Shown here: in pieces, positions 27,171 through 35,523 of the stretch
Layout of the letters: each line of letters opens with the position of its first letter
Position numbering within the stretch: position 1 is the stretch's first letter
Source of the DNA: Planktomarina sp.
Lineage (GTDB): Bacteria; Pseudomonadota; Alphaproteobacteria; Rhodobacterales; Rhodobacteraceae
Assembly: GCA_020630595.1 (NCBI GenBank)
Contig: JAHDBC010000013.1
Location: 1-47,294, forward strand
Direction of reading: 5' to 3'
DNA length: 47,294 bases
Position numbers and translations under genes: made by a program
The notes under the pieces: model-generated
What the model was told of the DNA's origin: nothing
The model's input: the letters and a program-made list of their open reading frames with translations, nothing else
The model's database searches: none

Positions 27171-27800
27171 CTACCGTTTGCGGGCGACGATAAAGCGTGA
27201 AGGCGGCGATTTGGGGAAACTACCGGTTTCGATGATGTCGAAACCGGCATCCGTGAACCGCTTTTCAAGGCGTTCAACAGGTTCAATCCGAACGGAAAAC
27301 CCCTTTTGGGTTTTGGTATAAACCCATGCCATCGCCATCATGAACCGGAAATACAATCCCTGCCGCGCAGGGGCGCAGACGGTTTTGGTGATCACAATGC
27401 CGCCTGGTTTGACCAACCGGTACGCATGGGCAATCGCGCCATCCACATCATCGATCAAATGCAGGATGTTGAACCCCAGCACCGCGTCATAGCTGGCGGA
27501 AGCCAGACTTGCATCTTCCAGCGTCGCAGTCCGAAATGTGACATTGGGCACGGGGGTCTTGCGAAGGCGCAGTTTGCATTCTGCGATCATCCCGGCGGAA
27601 AAATCGGTCGCTTCATAGCTGCCGACGTGACCCGCCAATTTCAGCGCGGTCATCCCTGTGCCGCAGCCGAATTCCAAGACATCCATATTCGTGTTCAAAT
27701 GGGCCGCCGCACGTTCCAGACCGTATTCATAGGCATCCATATCACCAATTGTGCTTTTGGCGTATTTCGCGGCGCGCTTGTCCCAGAACGTGGCTGACAT
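27171..27800 (-). CDS. Class I SAM-dependent methyltransferase
   Basis: This 209-residue protein starts at 27800, with AAGAAGGA upstream. SAM-binding motif I is VLEFGCGTGMTALKLA near residue 43, followed by YEATDFSAGMI, YDAVLGFNILHLID and LVKPGGIVITKT. The acceptor is unknown; the UbiE/Coq5-like order makes a small molecule likely. It is divergent from a LysR regulator with an 89-base gap, a common arrangement in which the regulator controls its neighbour. Confidence 0.9.
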   Translation of the reverse strand: MSATFWDKRAAKYAKSTIGDMDAYEYGLERAAAHLNTNMDVLEFGCGTGMTALKLAGHVGSYEATDFSAGMIAECKLRLRKTPVPNVTFRTATLEDASLASASYDAVLGFNILHLIDDVDGAIAHAYRLVKPGGIVITKTVCAPARQGLYFRFMMAMAWVYTKTQKGFSVRIEPVERLEKRFTDAGFDIIETGSFPKSPPSRFIVARKR

Positions 27801-27889
27801 CTGATATTCCTTCTTGATTGGCCCATTCCTAACCCATGCGTAAATCCACATAAATTGCCCAAAGAAGTATTATCTGTATACGTTTTTGC

Positions 27890-28786
27890 ATGGATTGGAA
27901 AAATGTAACGTTTGATTGGAATCAGGCCCGCGCTGTTCTTGCAACGGCCGAACAGGGATCGCTTTCGGCAGCAGCGGCCGCGTTGGGGCAGACCCAGCCG
28001 ACACTGAGCCGTCAGGTTGCGGCCTTTGAAACGGCATTGAAGGTGACTGTTTTTGAACGGGTCGGTCGGGGTTTGACCCTGACCCCCGCAGGCGCAGAAC
28101 TGATCAATCATCTGCAAGATATGCGCGATGCGGCCCTTGGTCTTTCGCTGGCCGCCAGCGGCCAATCGCAGGATTTGGAAGGGGAAGTGCGTATTACCGG
28201 ATCCGATGTTTATGCCGCGATGATCCTGCCAGACATTCTGACCCAGTTGCGCCGTGTCGCCCCGAACCTGATCATTGATGTTGTCGCGGACAATCAGATT
28301 CAGGACTTGCAGCGCAGGGAAGCGGACATCGCAATCCGCCATGTTCGCCCGGAACAGCCTGAATTGATTGCCCGGTTGATCGGCCATGCGTCGGGGTCAT
28401 TTTACGCCCATCAATCGTATCTTGACCGCCACGGCATCCCCCGCACCGTCGAAGAATTGTCTGCCTGTGATTTCATCGGGTTGGCCGATGTCGACAGGAT
28501 GATTGATTATTTCAAACCCTTGGGCATCCATGTGACCGCCAACCAGTTCAAGGCACGGTCTGCCAACGGCGTGGTGGCGTGGGAATTGGCGAAAGCTGGA
28601 CTAGGCGTTTTGCCAATGTCCGATTTGGTCGCGCAGGACTGCCCCGGCATGGTGCGACTTATGCCCGATCTAAAAATGCTGAGCTTTCCGTTTTGGCTGA
28701 CAACGCACAGGGAACTGCATACAAGCGCGCGCATCCGCATTGTGTTTGACCATCTGGCGGATGCGCTGAGGTCTTACGTCAACTAA
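27890..28786 (+). CDS. LysR family transcriptional regulator
   Basis: The 298-residue protein has the N-terminal winged helix-turn-helix (residues 9-66: GSLSAAAAALGQTQPTLSRQ) and a periplasmic-binding-protein-like effector domain from about residue 95. The likely target is the divergent methyltransferase gene and its own promoter; no effector can be named. It ends with an eight-base tail-to-tail overlap with the Rieske gene. Confidence 0.93.
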   Translation: MDWKNVTFDWNQARAVLATAEQGSLSAAAAALGQTQPTLSRQVAAFETALKVTVFERVGRGLTLTPAGAELINHLQDMRDAALGLSLAASGQSQDLEGEVRITGSDVYAAMILPDILTQLRRVAPNLIIDVVADNQIQDLQRREADIAIRHVRPEQPELIARLIGHASGSFYAHQSYLDRHGIPRTVEELSACDFIGLADVDRMIDYFKPLGIHVTANQFKARSANGVVAWELAKAGLGVLPMSDLVAQDCPGMVRLMPDLKMLSFPFWLTTHRELHTSARIRIVFDHLADALRSYVN

Positions 28787-29318
28787 GCGTCAGGGTGACG
28801 GTGTCCCCAGCTGCCGTAACAGAATGTGCTGGCTGCGTCAGCGGATCGCCTTGGGATGCGCCTTCGATGCCCATTCCGGCTGCGTTGAAAACGGACCCGT
28901 GCCGCCCGCCCTGTTTGTTACAGGCAAAGGGCCGTGCCGGATCTGTTGTCAGGGAAATGGCAAAGCCACGGTGCGGGCAGACCATGTTGAACACATAGTA
29001 TTCATCGCCACCTGCATCAGCCATTTGTGCGTCGGTTCGACGATGCAGCGCGATGTTTTGCAGACCACCCGTGTTCAGATAGGCGGCATCGGCGCTGGGG
29101 CGGCGCAGAACGGCAACTTCGCCGGGCATCAGGGCAGTGATGTCCACCGATACGGGCCCTTCACCGATTTCCAGCAATTGGTCTTCACCGACGGGCATCG
29201 TGTCACCGACCTGGGGCGATTTCCATTCCACCGATGCAAAGGCGGTCGCAGGGCACAAGGCCACCGCACCTGCGGCGGCGAATGATCCAAGAACATGGCG
29301 ACGGGTCAGAGTTGGCAT
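28779..29318 (-). CDS. Exported Rieske-type 2Fe-2S protein with unusual second motif
   Basis: This 179-residue protein begins with a twin-arginine-like signal (RRHVLGSFAAAGAVAL). The first Rieske pair is Cys114-Pro-His116. The second is Cys133 and His140, separated by six residues instead of the usual two, although the spacing between the pairs (16 residues) and the following HGSVFN block are normal. It should carry electrons on the periplasmic side. The cytochrome b561 gene lies four bases upstream on the same strand, so the two are probably partners in one membrane electron-transfer unit. Confidence 0.8.
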   Translation of the reverse strand: MPTLTRRHVLGSFAAAGAVALCPATAFASVEWKSPQVGDTMPVGEDQLLEIGEGPVSVDITALMPGEVAVLRRPSADAAYLNTGGLQNIALHRRTDAQMADAGGDEYYVFNMVCPHRGFAISLTTDPARPFACNKQGGRHGSVFNAAGMGIEGASQGDPLTQPAHSVTAAGDTVTLTLS

Positions 29319-29322
29319 GGGG

Positions 29323-29832
29323 CTATTCTCCTTTTTGAGCGAACCAGATGGATTTCAAAGTGTTATCGCGGTCGATGAAATGGTGTTTCAGTGCCCCCGC
29401 GATGTGGAGCGACAGAAGACCCAGCAACACCCATTTCAGCATGTAGTGCGTTTCCAGGAATGCCTCTCCCGCTGCGGATCTGGCAAATCCAATATCCACG
29501 GGGAACAACAAACTGTTGGTGGTATAGGCCGATGCAGACACATACCCGGTGATCATAAACGCCACCATCAGACCGTACAGCGCGACTTGTACGACGCCAG
29601 ACAATGCCCGTTCCCACGCGGCGTGTTCGGCATGGATCGGACGAGGGGACCGGATTTTTGCGACCAACCGCCACACGAGCGCAACGATCAACAGTTGGCC
29701 CATGACCTGATGGGCGGCGATGGCTTGTTTGCCGTTCACTTCCCAAAAATACATAAGTCCGGTGACAACCATACCCAGCATCAGCATCGCCATGATCCAA
29801 TGTGCCAATCGCAAGGTCAGGCTAAAGGTCAT
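29323..29832 (-). CDS. Cytochrome b561 family protein
   Basis: This 169-residue protein has four hydrophobic segments (about 8-29, 44-56, 80-100, 128-148). Histidines His11 and His41, a histidine in LETHYML and one in LSLHIAG are the expected ligands of two b-type haems. The pattern RLAHWIMAMLM matches bacterial cytochrome b561. It sits in the inner membrane and takes or gives quinol electrons. The downstream Rieske gene suggests a quinol to Rieske route to an unknown periplasmic acceptor. Confidence 0.9.
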   Translation of the reverse strand: MTFSLTLRLAHWIMAMLMLGMVVTGLMYFWEVNGKQAIAAHQVMGQLLIVALVWRLVAKIRSPRPIHAEHAAWERALSGVVQVALYGLMVAFMITGYVSASAYTTNSLLFPVDIGFARSAAGEAFLETHYMLKWVLLGLLSLHIAGALKHHFIDRDNTLKSIWFAQKGE

Positions 29833-29961
29833 CGCATCGTTCCTATCTCGTCAGTCCTAACTGATACGGTGCGGCCATCCGTTTCCGTCGGTTATGATGC
29901 AAAATAGAACGGGGCCGCACAAAGACGACCCCGTTCACAAAACCTTCAATGATTGAAACAG

Positions 29962-30252
29962 TCAGTCCAATTCTGTCCACGGCCAGGGTTTGACTTCGCT
30001 GGCGGCGGTTTGATACCGCACGGCTTTGGCCACCCAAATTCCAAGTGTTGTGCCAAATTCGGCAAGGTTTTCATTCGGTTGCTTGCCGTTGACCAGCATG
30101 ATGATGAATTGAACCACGGTCAAAAGACCCAACACCGTATGCGCCATCTGGATCATGAAATAGATGATGATCATGTGGAAAAAGCGCATCAGCAGGCTTT
30201 CTTCGGCCTTTCCGGTGCGGGGTTCGTTCAGGTCAAAACCTTGATCATCCAT
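29962..30252 (-). CDS. DUF4389 membrane protein
   Basis: The 96-residue protein starts at 30252 (MDDQGFDLNEPR). It has a long hydrophobic stretch from about residue 22 to 55 and the DUF4389 pattern: LLMRFFHM, VVQFIIMLVNGKQPNENLAEF, AVRYQTAASEVKPWPW. The function of the family is unknown. It is downstream of nothing obvious; the Gfo/Idh gene ends 14 bases upstream on the same strand, so cotranscription is likely. Confidence 0.85.
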   Translation of the reverse strand: MDDQGFDLNEPRTGKAEESLLMRFFHMIIIYFMIQMAHTVLGLLTVVQFIIMLVNGKQPNENLAEFGTTLGIWVAKAVRYQTAASEVKPWPWTELD

Positions 30253-30266
30253 GGGTGTGATCCCTT

Positions 30267-31232
30267 TCAAACTGGTGTGGCGCAGGCAAAAATCTGATCT
30301 ATCGTTTCTTGTGTCCCACGGGCATCTTCTAGGGTCCACGGGTATGGGGCATCGGTCAAGGCTGATGCGGCAAATGCCTGAACCTGCGCCACATATTGAT
30401 CAGCCTGCGCAAAGCGTTCGACACGCAAGCCGTGATTGGGTTGGTGCAATTCGATGCGCGCCTCCCCAAAGATGCGCGGGTTGAACGGGGCGGTCAGCCG
30501 GATCAATCCATTGGTGCCGTGAAATGTTGCTTCCTGATGCAGATGCATTCTGGTGGATGTGTACATCGAAAACTGAGCGTTCGCGATTTGCGCAGTCGCA
30601 GCACAATAGGTATCGTACCCGTCTTCAAGGCGGATCTGGGCCGTTATGTCTGAAAATTCAGCCCCCAATGCATAGCGCGCGCAGCCCAGGGTATACACGC
30701 CGATATCGCGCAGGCCGCCGCCACCGTCTGTCTGGTTGCGGATGTTTTTGGGATCGTCAGAATTGTCGTAGGTGAATACCGTGTGCACCCGGTGCACGTC
30801 GCCGATGGCGCCATCTGCAATCAGGTTCTTCACGCGGTGCCATTGGGGGTGATGCACGATCATATAAGCCTCTGCCGCCAGAAGGCCGGCCTGATCCCGC
30901 GCTGCAATCATCGCATCGAAGTCCGCGGCCTGCATCGCAATCGGTTTTTCGGTCAAAACATGCTTACCCGCCTGCAATGCCTTGATCGTCCATTCTGCAT
31001 GAAGCGTATGGGGCAAAGGGATATACACGGCGTCGATGTTGGGATCAGCCAGAAGATCATCGTAGCCCGCAATCGCACGACAATCGGGGGCGAATGCCTG
31101 AAAAACCGCAACCTTTTCGATTGATCGGCTAGCCACTGCGGCCAACCGCGACCCTTCAGCAGCATGGATCGCGCGGGCCATATGGCCCAACGCGAATTTT
31201 GATGCACCCAAGATGCCCCAGTTCATGGTCAT
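30267..31232 (-). CDS. Gfo/Idh/MocA family NAD(P)-dependent oxidoreductase
   Basis: The protein has 321 residues from 31232 (MTMNWGILGAS), chosen for the AAAGGAG upstream. An N-terminal Rossmann fold (GILGASKFA), the EKPIAM motif with the conserved lysine near residue 94, and GGGGLRDIGVYTLG in the C-terminal alpha/beta domain are visible. The family oxidises or reduces sugars, inositols and trans-dihydrodiols. The substrate is unknown and there are no sugar transport genes next to it. Confidence 0.9.
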   Translation of the reverse strand: MTMNWGILGASKFALGHMARAIHAAEGSRLAAVASRSIEKVAVFQAFAPDCRAIAGYDDLLADPNIDAVYIPLPHTLHAEWTIKALQAGKHVLTEKPIAMQAADFDAMIAARDQAGLLAAEAYMIVHHPQWHRVKNLIADGAIGDVHRVHTVFTYDNSDDPKNIRNQTDGGGGLRDIGVYTLGCARYALGAEFSDITAQIRLEDGYDTYCAATAQIANAQFSMYTSTRMHLHQEATFHGTNGLIRLTAPFNPRIFGEARIELHQPNHGLRVERFAQADQYVAQVQAFAASALTDAPYPWTLEDARGTQETIDQIFACATPV

Positions 31233-31283
31233 TGCGAACTCCTTTCCCTGCAGACTAGCCATTCAGGGAAAGGGTTCAATGGC

Positions 31284-32180
31284 TTAAGCCGTTGCCAGCA
31301 TGCCCTTTTCACGGGCCAGTTCCTGCATCCGCTTTTGCAGCTTTTCAAACGCGCGCACTTCGATCTGACGAATGCGTTCGCGGGACACGTCATATTGGCC
31401 AGACAGTTCTTCCAGCGTGATCGCCTGATCCTGCAGACGCCGCTGCATCAAAATGTCTTTTTCCCGGTCGTTCAGAACGTCCATCGCCTGGTTCAGCATT
31501 TCGCGACGGGTGTCCAGTTCATCTTTGGCTTCATAATCGCTGGCCTGATCGGCATCTTCGTCTTCAAGCCAATCCTGCCATTGGGTGGCCCCTTCACCAT
31601 CAGACCCGATCACGGCGTTCAGTGATGCATCACCACCAGACAAACGCCGGTTCATCGAAATCACTTCGTCTTCGGTCACACCCAAATCCGTTGCGATTTT
31701 TTGCACGTGTTCCGGGCGCAGATCGCCATCTTCCAGCGCGCCAATGCGGTTCTTCGCTTTGCGCAGATTGAAAAACAGCTTTTTCTGGCCCGATGTCGTG
31801 CCCATTTTCACCAACGACCACGACCGCAGGATATATTCTTGAATCGATGCACGGATCCACCACATGGCATAGGTCGCAAGGCGGAACCCTTTTTCAGGGT
31901 CAAAGCGTTTGACCGCCTGCATCAGCCCGACGTTGGCTTCGGAAATCACTTCGGCCTGTGGCAGCCCGTACCCGCGATACCCCATTGCGATTTTCGCAGC
32001 CAAACGCAGGTGGGATGTCACCATCTTGTGCGCGGCTTTGGTGTCTTCGCGTTCGACCCACGCTTTGGCCAGCATGTATTCTTCTTCGGGTTCCAACATC
32101 GGGAACTTCCGAATTTCCTGCATATACCGGTTTAGACCCCCTTCAGGGGTGGGTGCAGGTAAGTTGCCATAATTTGCCAT
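31284..32180 (-). CDS. rpoH: RNA polymerase sigma factor RpoH (sigma-32)
   Basis: The 298-residue protein has region 2 (SHLRLAAKIAMGYRGYGL, AEVISEANVGLMQAVKRFDP, YAMWWIRASIQEYILRSWSLV), the RpoH box QKKLFFNLR after region 2.4, and region 4 ending in DVSRERIRQIEVRAFEKLQ. It directs polymerase to heat-shock promoters. Rhodobacterales often carry two RpoH proteins; which one this is cannot be told here. CTGGGGGA serves as the ribosome site. The 157 bases upstream to rluD show no clear heat-shock hairpin. Confidence 0.95.
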   Translation of the reverse strand: MANYGNLPAPTPEGGLNRYMQEIRKFPMLEPEEEYMLAKAWVEREDTKAAHKMVTSHLRLAAKIAMGYRGYGLPQAEVISEANVGLMQAVKRFDPEKGFRLATYAMWWIRASIQEYILRSWSLVKMGTTSGQKKLFFNLRKAKNRIGALEDGDLRPEHVQKIATDLGVTEDEVISMNRRLSGGDASLNAVIGSDGEGATQWQDWLEDEDADQASDYEAKDELDTRREMLNQAMDVLNDREKDILMQRRLQDQAITLEELSGQYDVSRERIRQIEVRAFEKLQKRMQELAREKGMLATA

Positions 32181-32337
32181 ATCTATGTCCCCCAGCCTTT
32201 CATGTTTAAGGCGTTAACATTCAATTTGGGAATCTGGCCCTGATATTTCAAGGGCTTTTGTTTCCGGTTCATTTACATTTGGAGGGTTAACGGTTGGTTT
32301 CCAAGAAAGGTTGCAATCGATCATCGGGTTGTGAAGG

Positions 32338-33333
32338 TTATGACAGTTTCGCGATCAAATCGGCCATATCCGCCGGCAGCGGCACATCGAAACGAACTTT
32401 GTTCCCGGAAACCGGATGTTTGAACCCCAAATGTGCAGCATGAAGGGCCTGCCGGGGAAACGCCGCGGCGATACCGTCGGCCTCCCCTTTTAGTTTGCGC
32501 CGGCCGCCGTAAACCGGATCACCAATCAGCCCATGCCCCACATAAGCCATATGGACACGGATTTGATGGGTGCGCCCGGTTTCCAAACGGCACGATACCA
32601 CGGCCGCAGCGCCCCCGGCCAATTCGCGTTCCAACCGCACGCGCGTTACGGCGTGACGGCCCTTTTCCCAATAGACCGCCTGCTTTTGCCGGTCGGTTTT
32701 GTGACGGTCCAGAAAACTGGTGATTTTCATCAGATGGCCGGGTTCAAAACTGACCCCGCGCAATCCGTTCAAACGCGGATCAGCCGCAGATGGCGCACCA
32801 TAACAGACGGCCTGATATTCACGCGCGACGGAATGCGCTTCAAACTGTGCGGCAAGCCCCTGATGGGCTGCATCGGTCTTTGCAACGACCAAAAGGCCAG
32901 ATGTATCTTTATCAATGCGGTGCACGATGCCGGGGCGTTTCATCCCCCCAACCCCTGACAGACGATCGCCGCAATGGGCCAAAAGCGCATTGACCAACGT
33001 CCCGTCTGGGGTGCCCGGCGCGGGGTGCACGACCATGCCAACCGGTTTGTTGACCACCACCACATCATCGTCTTCAAAGATCACATCCAGCGGGATGTCT
33101 TGGGGCAGAATATGGCTTTCCGCGGCGACGGGCACTTGCACCGTGATCTGGGCCCCGGCGGCGACTTTGGTTTTGCCATCTGATGCCACCACACCATCAA
33201 CAGTGACAGCCCCATCCGCCAAAAGTTTCGCAAGCCGCGACCGGCTTAACGTGCCCTCTGGCACATCACGGGCAAGCGCCTTATCAAGACGGCGTGGCGG
33301 GGCATCCCCGATGGTAAAGGAAATCATGTCCAT
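32338..33333 (-). CDS. rluD: Pseudouridine synthase, RluA/RluD family
   Basis: The protein has 331 residues from the ATG at 33333, which has TAGGG six bases upstream; a second ATG lies at 33327. An N-terminal S4 domain (RRLDKALARDVP to ADGAVTVDG) precedes the catalytic domain with VNKPVGMVVHP and HRIDKDTSGLLVVAKT, whose aspartate is catalytic, and ETGRTHQIRVHM. RluD-type enzymes modify uridines in helix 69 of 23S rRNA. The 5' end overlaps the divergent membrane-protein gene by eight bases. Confidence 0.92.
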   Translation of the reverse strand: MDMISFTIGDAPPRRLDKALARDVPEGTLSRSRLAKLLADGAVTVDGVVASDGKTKVAAGAQITVQVPVAAESHILPQDIPLDVIFEDDDVVVVNKPVGMVVHPAPGTPDGTLVNALLAHCGDRLSGVGGMKRPGIVHRIDKDTSGLLVVAKTDAAHQGLAAQFEAHSVAREYQAVCYGAPSAADPRLNGLRGVSFEPGHLMKITSFLDRHKTDRQKQAVYWEKGRHAVTRVRLERELAGGAAAVVSCRLETGRTHQIRVHMAYVGHGLIGDPVYGGRRKLKGEADGIAAAFPRQALHAAHLGFKHPVSGNKVRFDVPLPADMADLIAKLS

Positions 33334-33634
33334 GACTGACCCTACCCAAGGTGACGACAACCTGCCAGAGCCTGCGAACCTTAGGTTCTTGCGAATTTTG
33401 GTGACTGTCCTGACCGGAACGATGATTGTGGGCATCATCGGGATATTTGTTCTGTTGGTGATGCGCCTGAATGCCCCCGCGTCCGTGCCGTCTTTTGATG
33501 TTGCACTGCCCGATGGGGTCGCCCCCCATTCCACAAGCATAACGGCTGACCGGATTTTTGTGGTGGGAACGGATGGCACGTTGTACGTCTTTTCATCCGA
33601 CAGGGTTCTGACCCAGACCGTACCGTTGGATTAA
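33326..33634 (+). CDS. Small single-pass membrane protein (DUF6476-like)
   Basis: The protein has 102 residues from ATG 33326 with AAAGGA upstream; ATG 33332 is possible. One membrane helix spans roughly 25-47 (ILVTVLTGTMIVGIIGIFVLLV), followed by a short domain with SITADRIFVVGTDGTLYVFSSD that resembles a single beta-propeller blade. I believe this corresponds to the Rhodobacterales family DUF6476, which is usually next to rluD. Function is unknown. Its start overlaps that of rluD on the other strand. Confidence 0.75.
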   Translation: MSMTDPTQGDDNLPEPANLRFLRILVTVLTGTMIVGIIGIFVLLVMRLNAPASVPSFDVALPDGVAPHSTSITADRIFVVGTDGTLYVFSSDRVLTQTVPLD

Positions 33635-33723
33635 CCAGAACACTTCAAATTTTCCAAAACTGCGCGACAGTTTGTTAATCCTGCAATCACGGGTGGGGGC
33701 CTTTCGACCGAAAGGAAAGCCCG

Positions 33724-33987
33724 ATGCGGATTTCATTTGCCTGTGCCGTGCTGGCGCTGATCGCCACATCTGCCTGCCGCTATGACAAAGAGGCGCATCT
33801 TACATTGGGCCTGGCCGCATCCGAATATGTCACACAACGCACGGGCAGTTCCGTTCAAGGCTGTCTTGCATCGTTGACCCTGGGGTTCATGAAAGAAGCC
33901 TATGATGGCATATCCGGGTCTGGCGTGGTGGACGCGGGCGACATTATCGCCACAGGGGCGTCTTGCCAGTACACGGTGCGTTGGTGA
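33724..33987 (+). CDS. Small putative lipoprotein
   Basis: This 87-residue protein has a lipoprotein signal with a lipobox ending in Cys18 (LIATSAC). The mature part has two further cysteines (in SVQGCLAS and GASCQYTV) that could form a disulfide. AAAGGAAA precedes the ATG. It has no recognised domain; the mature part has some similarity in feel to small YfaZ-like or glycine-zipper lipoproteins but this is not supported. It ends five bases before the 3' end of tRNA-His, on the opposite strand. Confidence 0.7.
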   Translation: MRISFACAVLALIATSACRYDKEAHLTLGLAASEYVTQRTGSSVQGCLASLTLGFMKEAYDGISGSGVVDAGDIIATGASCQYTVRW

Positions 33988-33991
33988 AGGA

Positions 33992-34068
33992 TGGTACCAC
34001 CTCCTGGTCTCGAACCAGGGACCTCTTGATCCACAATCAAGCGCTCTAACCAACTGAGCTAAGGCGGC
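33992..34068 (-). tRNA. tRNA-His (GTG)
   Basis: A full cloverleaf can be folded: acceptor GCCGCCT / AGGTGGT, D-arm TAGCTCAGTTGGTTAGAGC, anticodon stem CTTGA / TCAAG with loop TTGTGGA (anticodon GTG at 34032-34034), T-arm CCTGGTTCGAGACCAGG, and an encoded CCA. The discriminator base is A73 and the base before the 5' G is T, so the usual G-1:C73 identity pair of tRNA-His is absent. This is known in a subset of alphaproteobacteria with a matching histidyl-tRNA synthetase. Confidence 0.95.
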
Positions 34069-34299
34069 ACGTGGGTCGAAATAGCCCCAGCCCAATATGA
34101 TTGCAAGATCAGAAACACATATCAAACCACGGTTCTGTCAAGTTTTGACCCATGCCGATCACGATCCGGCCGATCCCCGGCATCGCAGCCAAACGCACCC
34201 AACACACACCGCGATTGGCACCAGCGCACCAATTCGGTTCCATCTTGCCCTTATTTCCATTTGTCGCTAACCGCTTACGCGCAACGAAAGGGCTGCACC

Positions 34300-34488
34300 A
34301 TGGGCATCAACACCGAACGTGACATCGAAGCCAATCTGCAAATCGGCCCCACTGATCAGGGGATGGTCCGGTTTTTCATTGCCGCGGGTGACATGGAAAT
34401 TCCCATGGACTTCGACCCTGACGAAGCCCGCGAAATTGCCGAAGAAATGATGGCCGCCGCAGCCGCCGCTGACGCCATCAGGGGCTGA
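34300..34488 (+). CDS. Small acidic protein (DUF6324-like)
   Basis: The 62-residue protein starts at 34300, with AAAGGG about eight bases upstream. It is acidic with MGINTERDIEANLQIG at the start and a C-terminal helix (DPDEAREIAEEMMAAAAAADA). I believe it belongs to DUF6324, a family confined to Rhodobacterales; function unknown. The 3' end overlaps the YqfO-like gene by eleven bases, tail to tail. The 231 bases between it and tRNA-His hold nothing recognisable. Confidence 0.75.
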   Translation: MGINTERDIEANLQIGPTDQGMVRFFIAAGDMEIPMDFDPDEAREIAEEMMAAAAAADAIRG

Positions 34489-34939
34489 TCTTTTCGGGCA
34501 ACCCACGCCCATTGTTCCACCAGCGGTTCGGGTTGTCGTTGTTCGGATCATAAGCCGCGCGCGACGCCCATGCTTCCCGCACAAAAATGACGGGTTCTTC
34601 GTAGTGATGCACGTACAAAACGGCGTCCATCACCTGTTCCAAAATCAAAAGATCACGGGGCACGCTGATTTTCAGTTCGACCATTGGGTACGGTTCTATA
34701 TCCCCGACTGCAAAACCATCCGCATGGGTGTCCGTTGTTGATCCCCTTAATGGTTTGGCTGTTTCATACCCCACCGCAGACACCGACGCATTGCGTTCAT
34801 AGTTCCCATAAGCCAGCGGAAAAACTTCCATAACCGCGTTCAGGATTGCATCGACTTCGCCCGGCAACGTCTGAATCTCCAACGTAAAAACCGGTTCCAA
34901 CATGCCGGACTTGGCCTGATACCCATCAAGATCCTTCAC
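34478..34939 (-). CDS. Stand-alone YqfO/NIF3-insert (CutA/PII-like) domain protein
   Basis: The protein has 153 residues from a GTG at 34939 that overlaps the mmcB stop as GTGA. Two halves are visible: LEIQTLPGEVDAILNAVMEVFP followed by GNYERNASVS and KPLRGS, then VELKISVPRDLLILEQVMDAVLYVHHYEEP. The motifs GNY, PLRGS and HxYEEP are those of the PII/CutA-like domain inserted in NIF3/YqfO proteins; this identification is from motifs and remains an inference. No NIF3 metal-binding domains are attached. Its coupling to mmcB suggests coexpression under the SOS box. Confidence 0.65.
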   Translation of the reverse strand: MKDLDGYQAKSGMLEPVFTLEIQTLPGEVDAILNAVMEVFPLAYGNYERNASVSAVGYETAKPLRGSTTDTHADGFAVGDIEPYPMVELKISVPRDLLILEQVMDAVLYVHHYEEPVIFVREAWASRAAYDPNNDNPNRWWNNGRGLPEKISP

Positions 34940-35403
34940 AGCATGCCCCCCCAAACAGGCGCACCCGGATCCCGCGCCACATGTGCACGCCGCGCCGCAT
35001 GACGTGCGAATTTCTGTGTCACAACCTTGCGCCGGCTTGCATGCAGTTTTTCTTCGGGGGCCATGCGGATGATTTCGGCATCATGGGCGTCCGCAATGAT
35101 CAGGCCCGTATCCAGCGGCAAAAGATCGACTGGAAAATCCTGATCCACTGCCCAAAAATAGCGGTCGCACCAGTCCAGATAATCCGCCCATTTTCCATCA
35201 GACATGAAATCAGCACGGGATGATTTGCATTCAATCACCCAGATTTCGCCCTTTGGCCCCAGCGCCATGACATCCACCCGCCGCCCCCGGGTTGGCGTCA
35301 ATTCTTCGACGCAGACAAAATCATACGTGATCAGATGGCGGCAAACGCCACGCGCCAAAAGCTGGCCGGGTTGAAATGTCGAAAGGTCCGCAAAATCATC
35401 CAT
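34936..35403 (-). CDS. mmcB: MmcB family DNA repair protein
   Basis: The 155-residue protein has a PD-(D/E)xK nuclease-like core: RRVDVMALGPKGEIWVIECKSS near residues 41-62, with aspartate, glutamate and lysine in the expected places, and a tyrosine/tryptophan-rich follow-up (YLDWCDRYFWAVD). MmcB was described in Caulobacter as an SOS-induced protein for tolerance of mitomycin C damage. A GTTC-N7-GTTC SOS box lies twelve bases upstream of the start codon, which supports the same control. It is translationally coupled to the downstream YqfO-like gene. Confidence 0.9.
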   Translation of the reverse strand: MDDFADLSTFQPGQLLARGVCRHLITYDFVCVEELTPTRGRRVDVMALGPKGEIWVIECKSSRADFMSDGKWADYLDWCDRYFWAVDQDFPVDLLPLDTGLIIADAHDAEIIRMAPEEKLHASRRKVVTQKFARHAARRAHVARDPGAPVWGGML

Positions 35404-35414
35404 GTGCGAAGTAT

Positions 35415-35429
35415 GAACAAAAAGTGAAC
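35415..35429 (-). promoter_or_regulatory. SOS (LexA) box of mmcB
   Basis: On the minus strand the sequence is GTTC-ACTTTTT-GTTC, a perfect match to the alphaproteobacterial LexA consensus GTTC-N7-GTTC. It sits 12 bases before the mmcB start and 94 bases before the start of the divergent membrane-protein gene, so it could repress one or both. Confidence 0.85.
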
Positions 35430-35523
35430 GAATGCAAGCCTTCGGCCCATTCCCGCGCATATGTCATAGCTTGTGGCAACAGCATCGCAGGTTGCCTAAG
35501 TAGGAATCAGGGGGACCGCAAAA

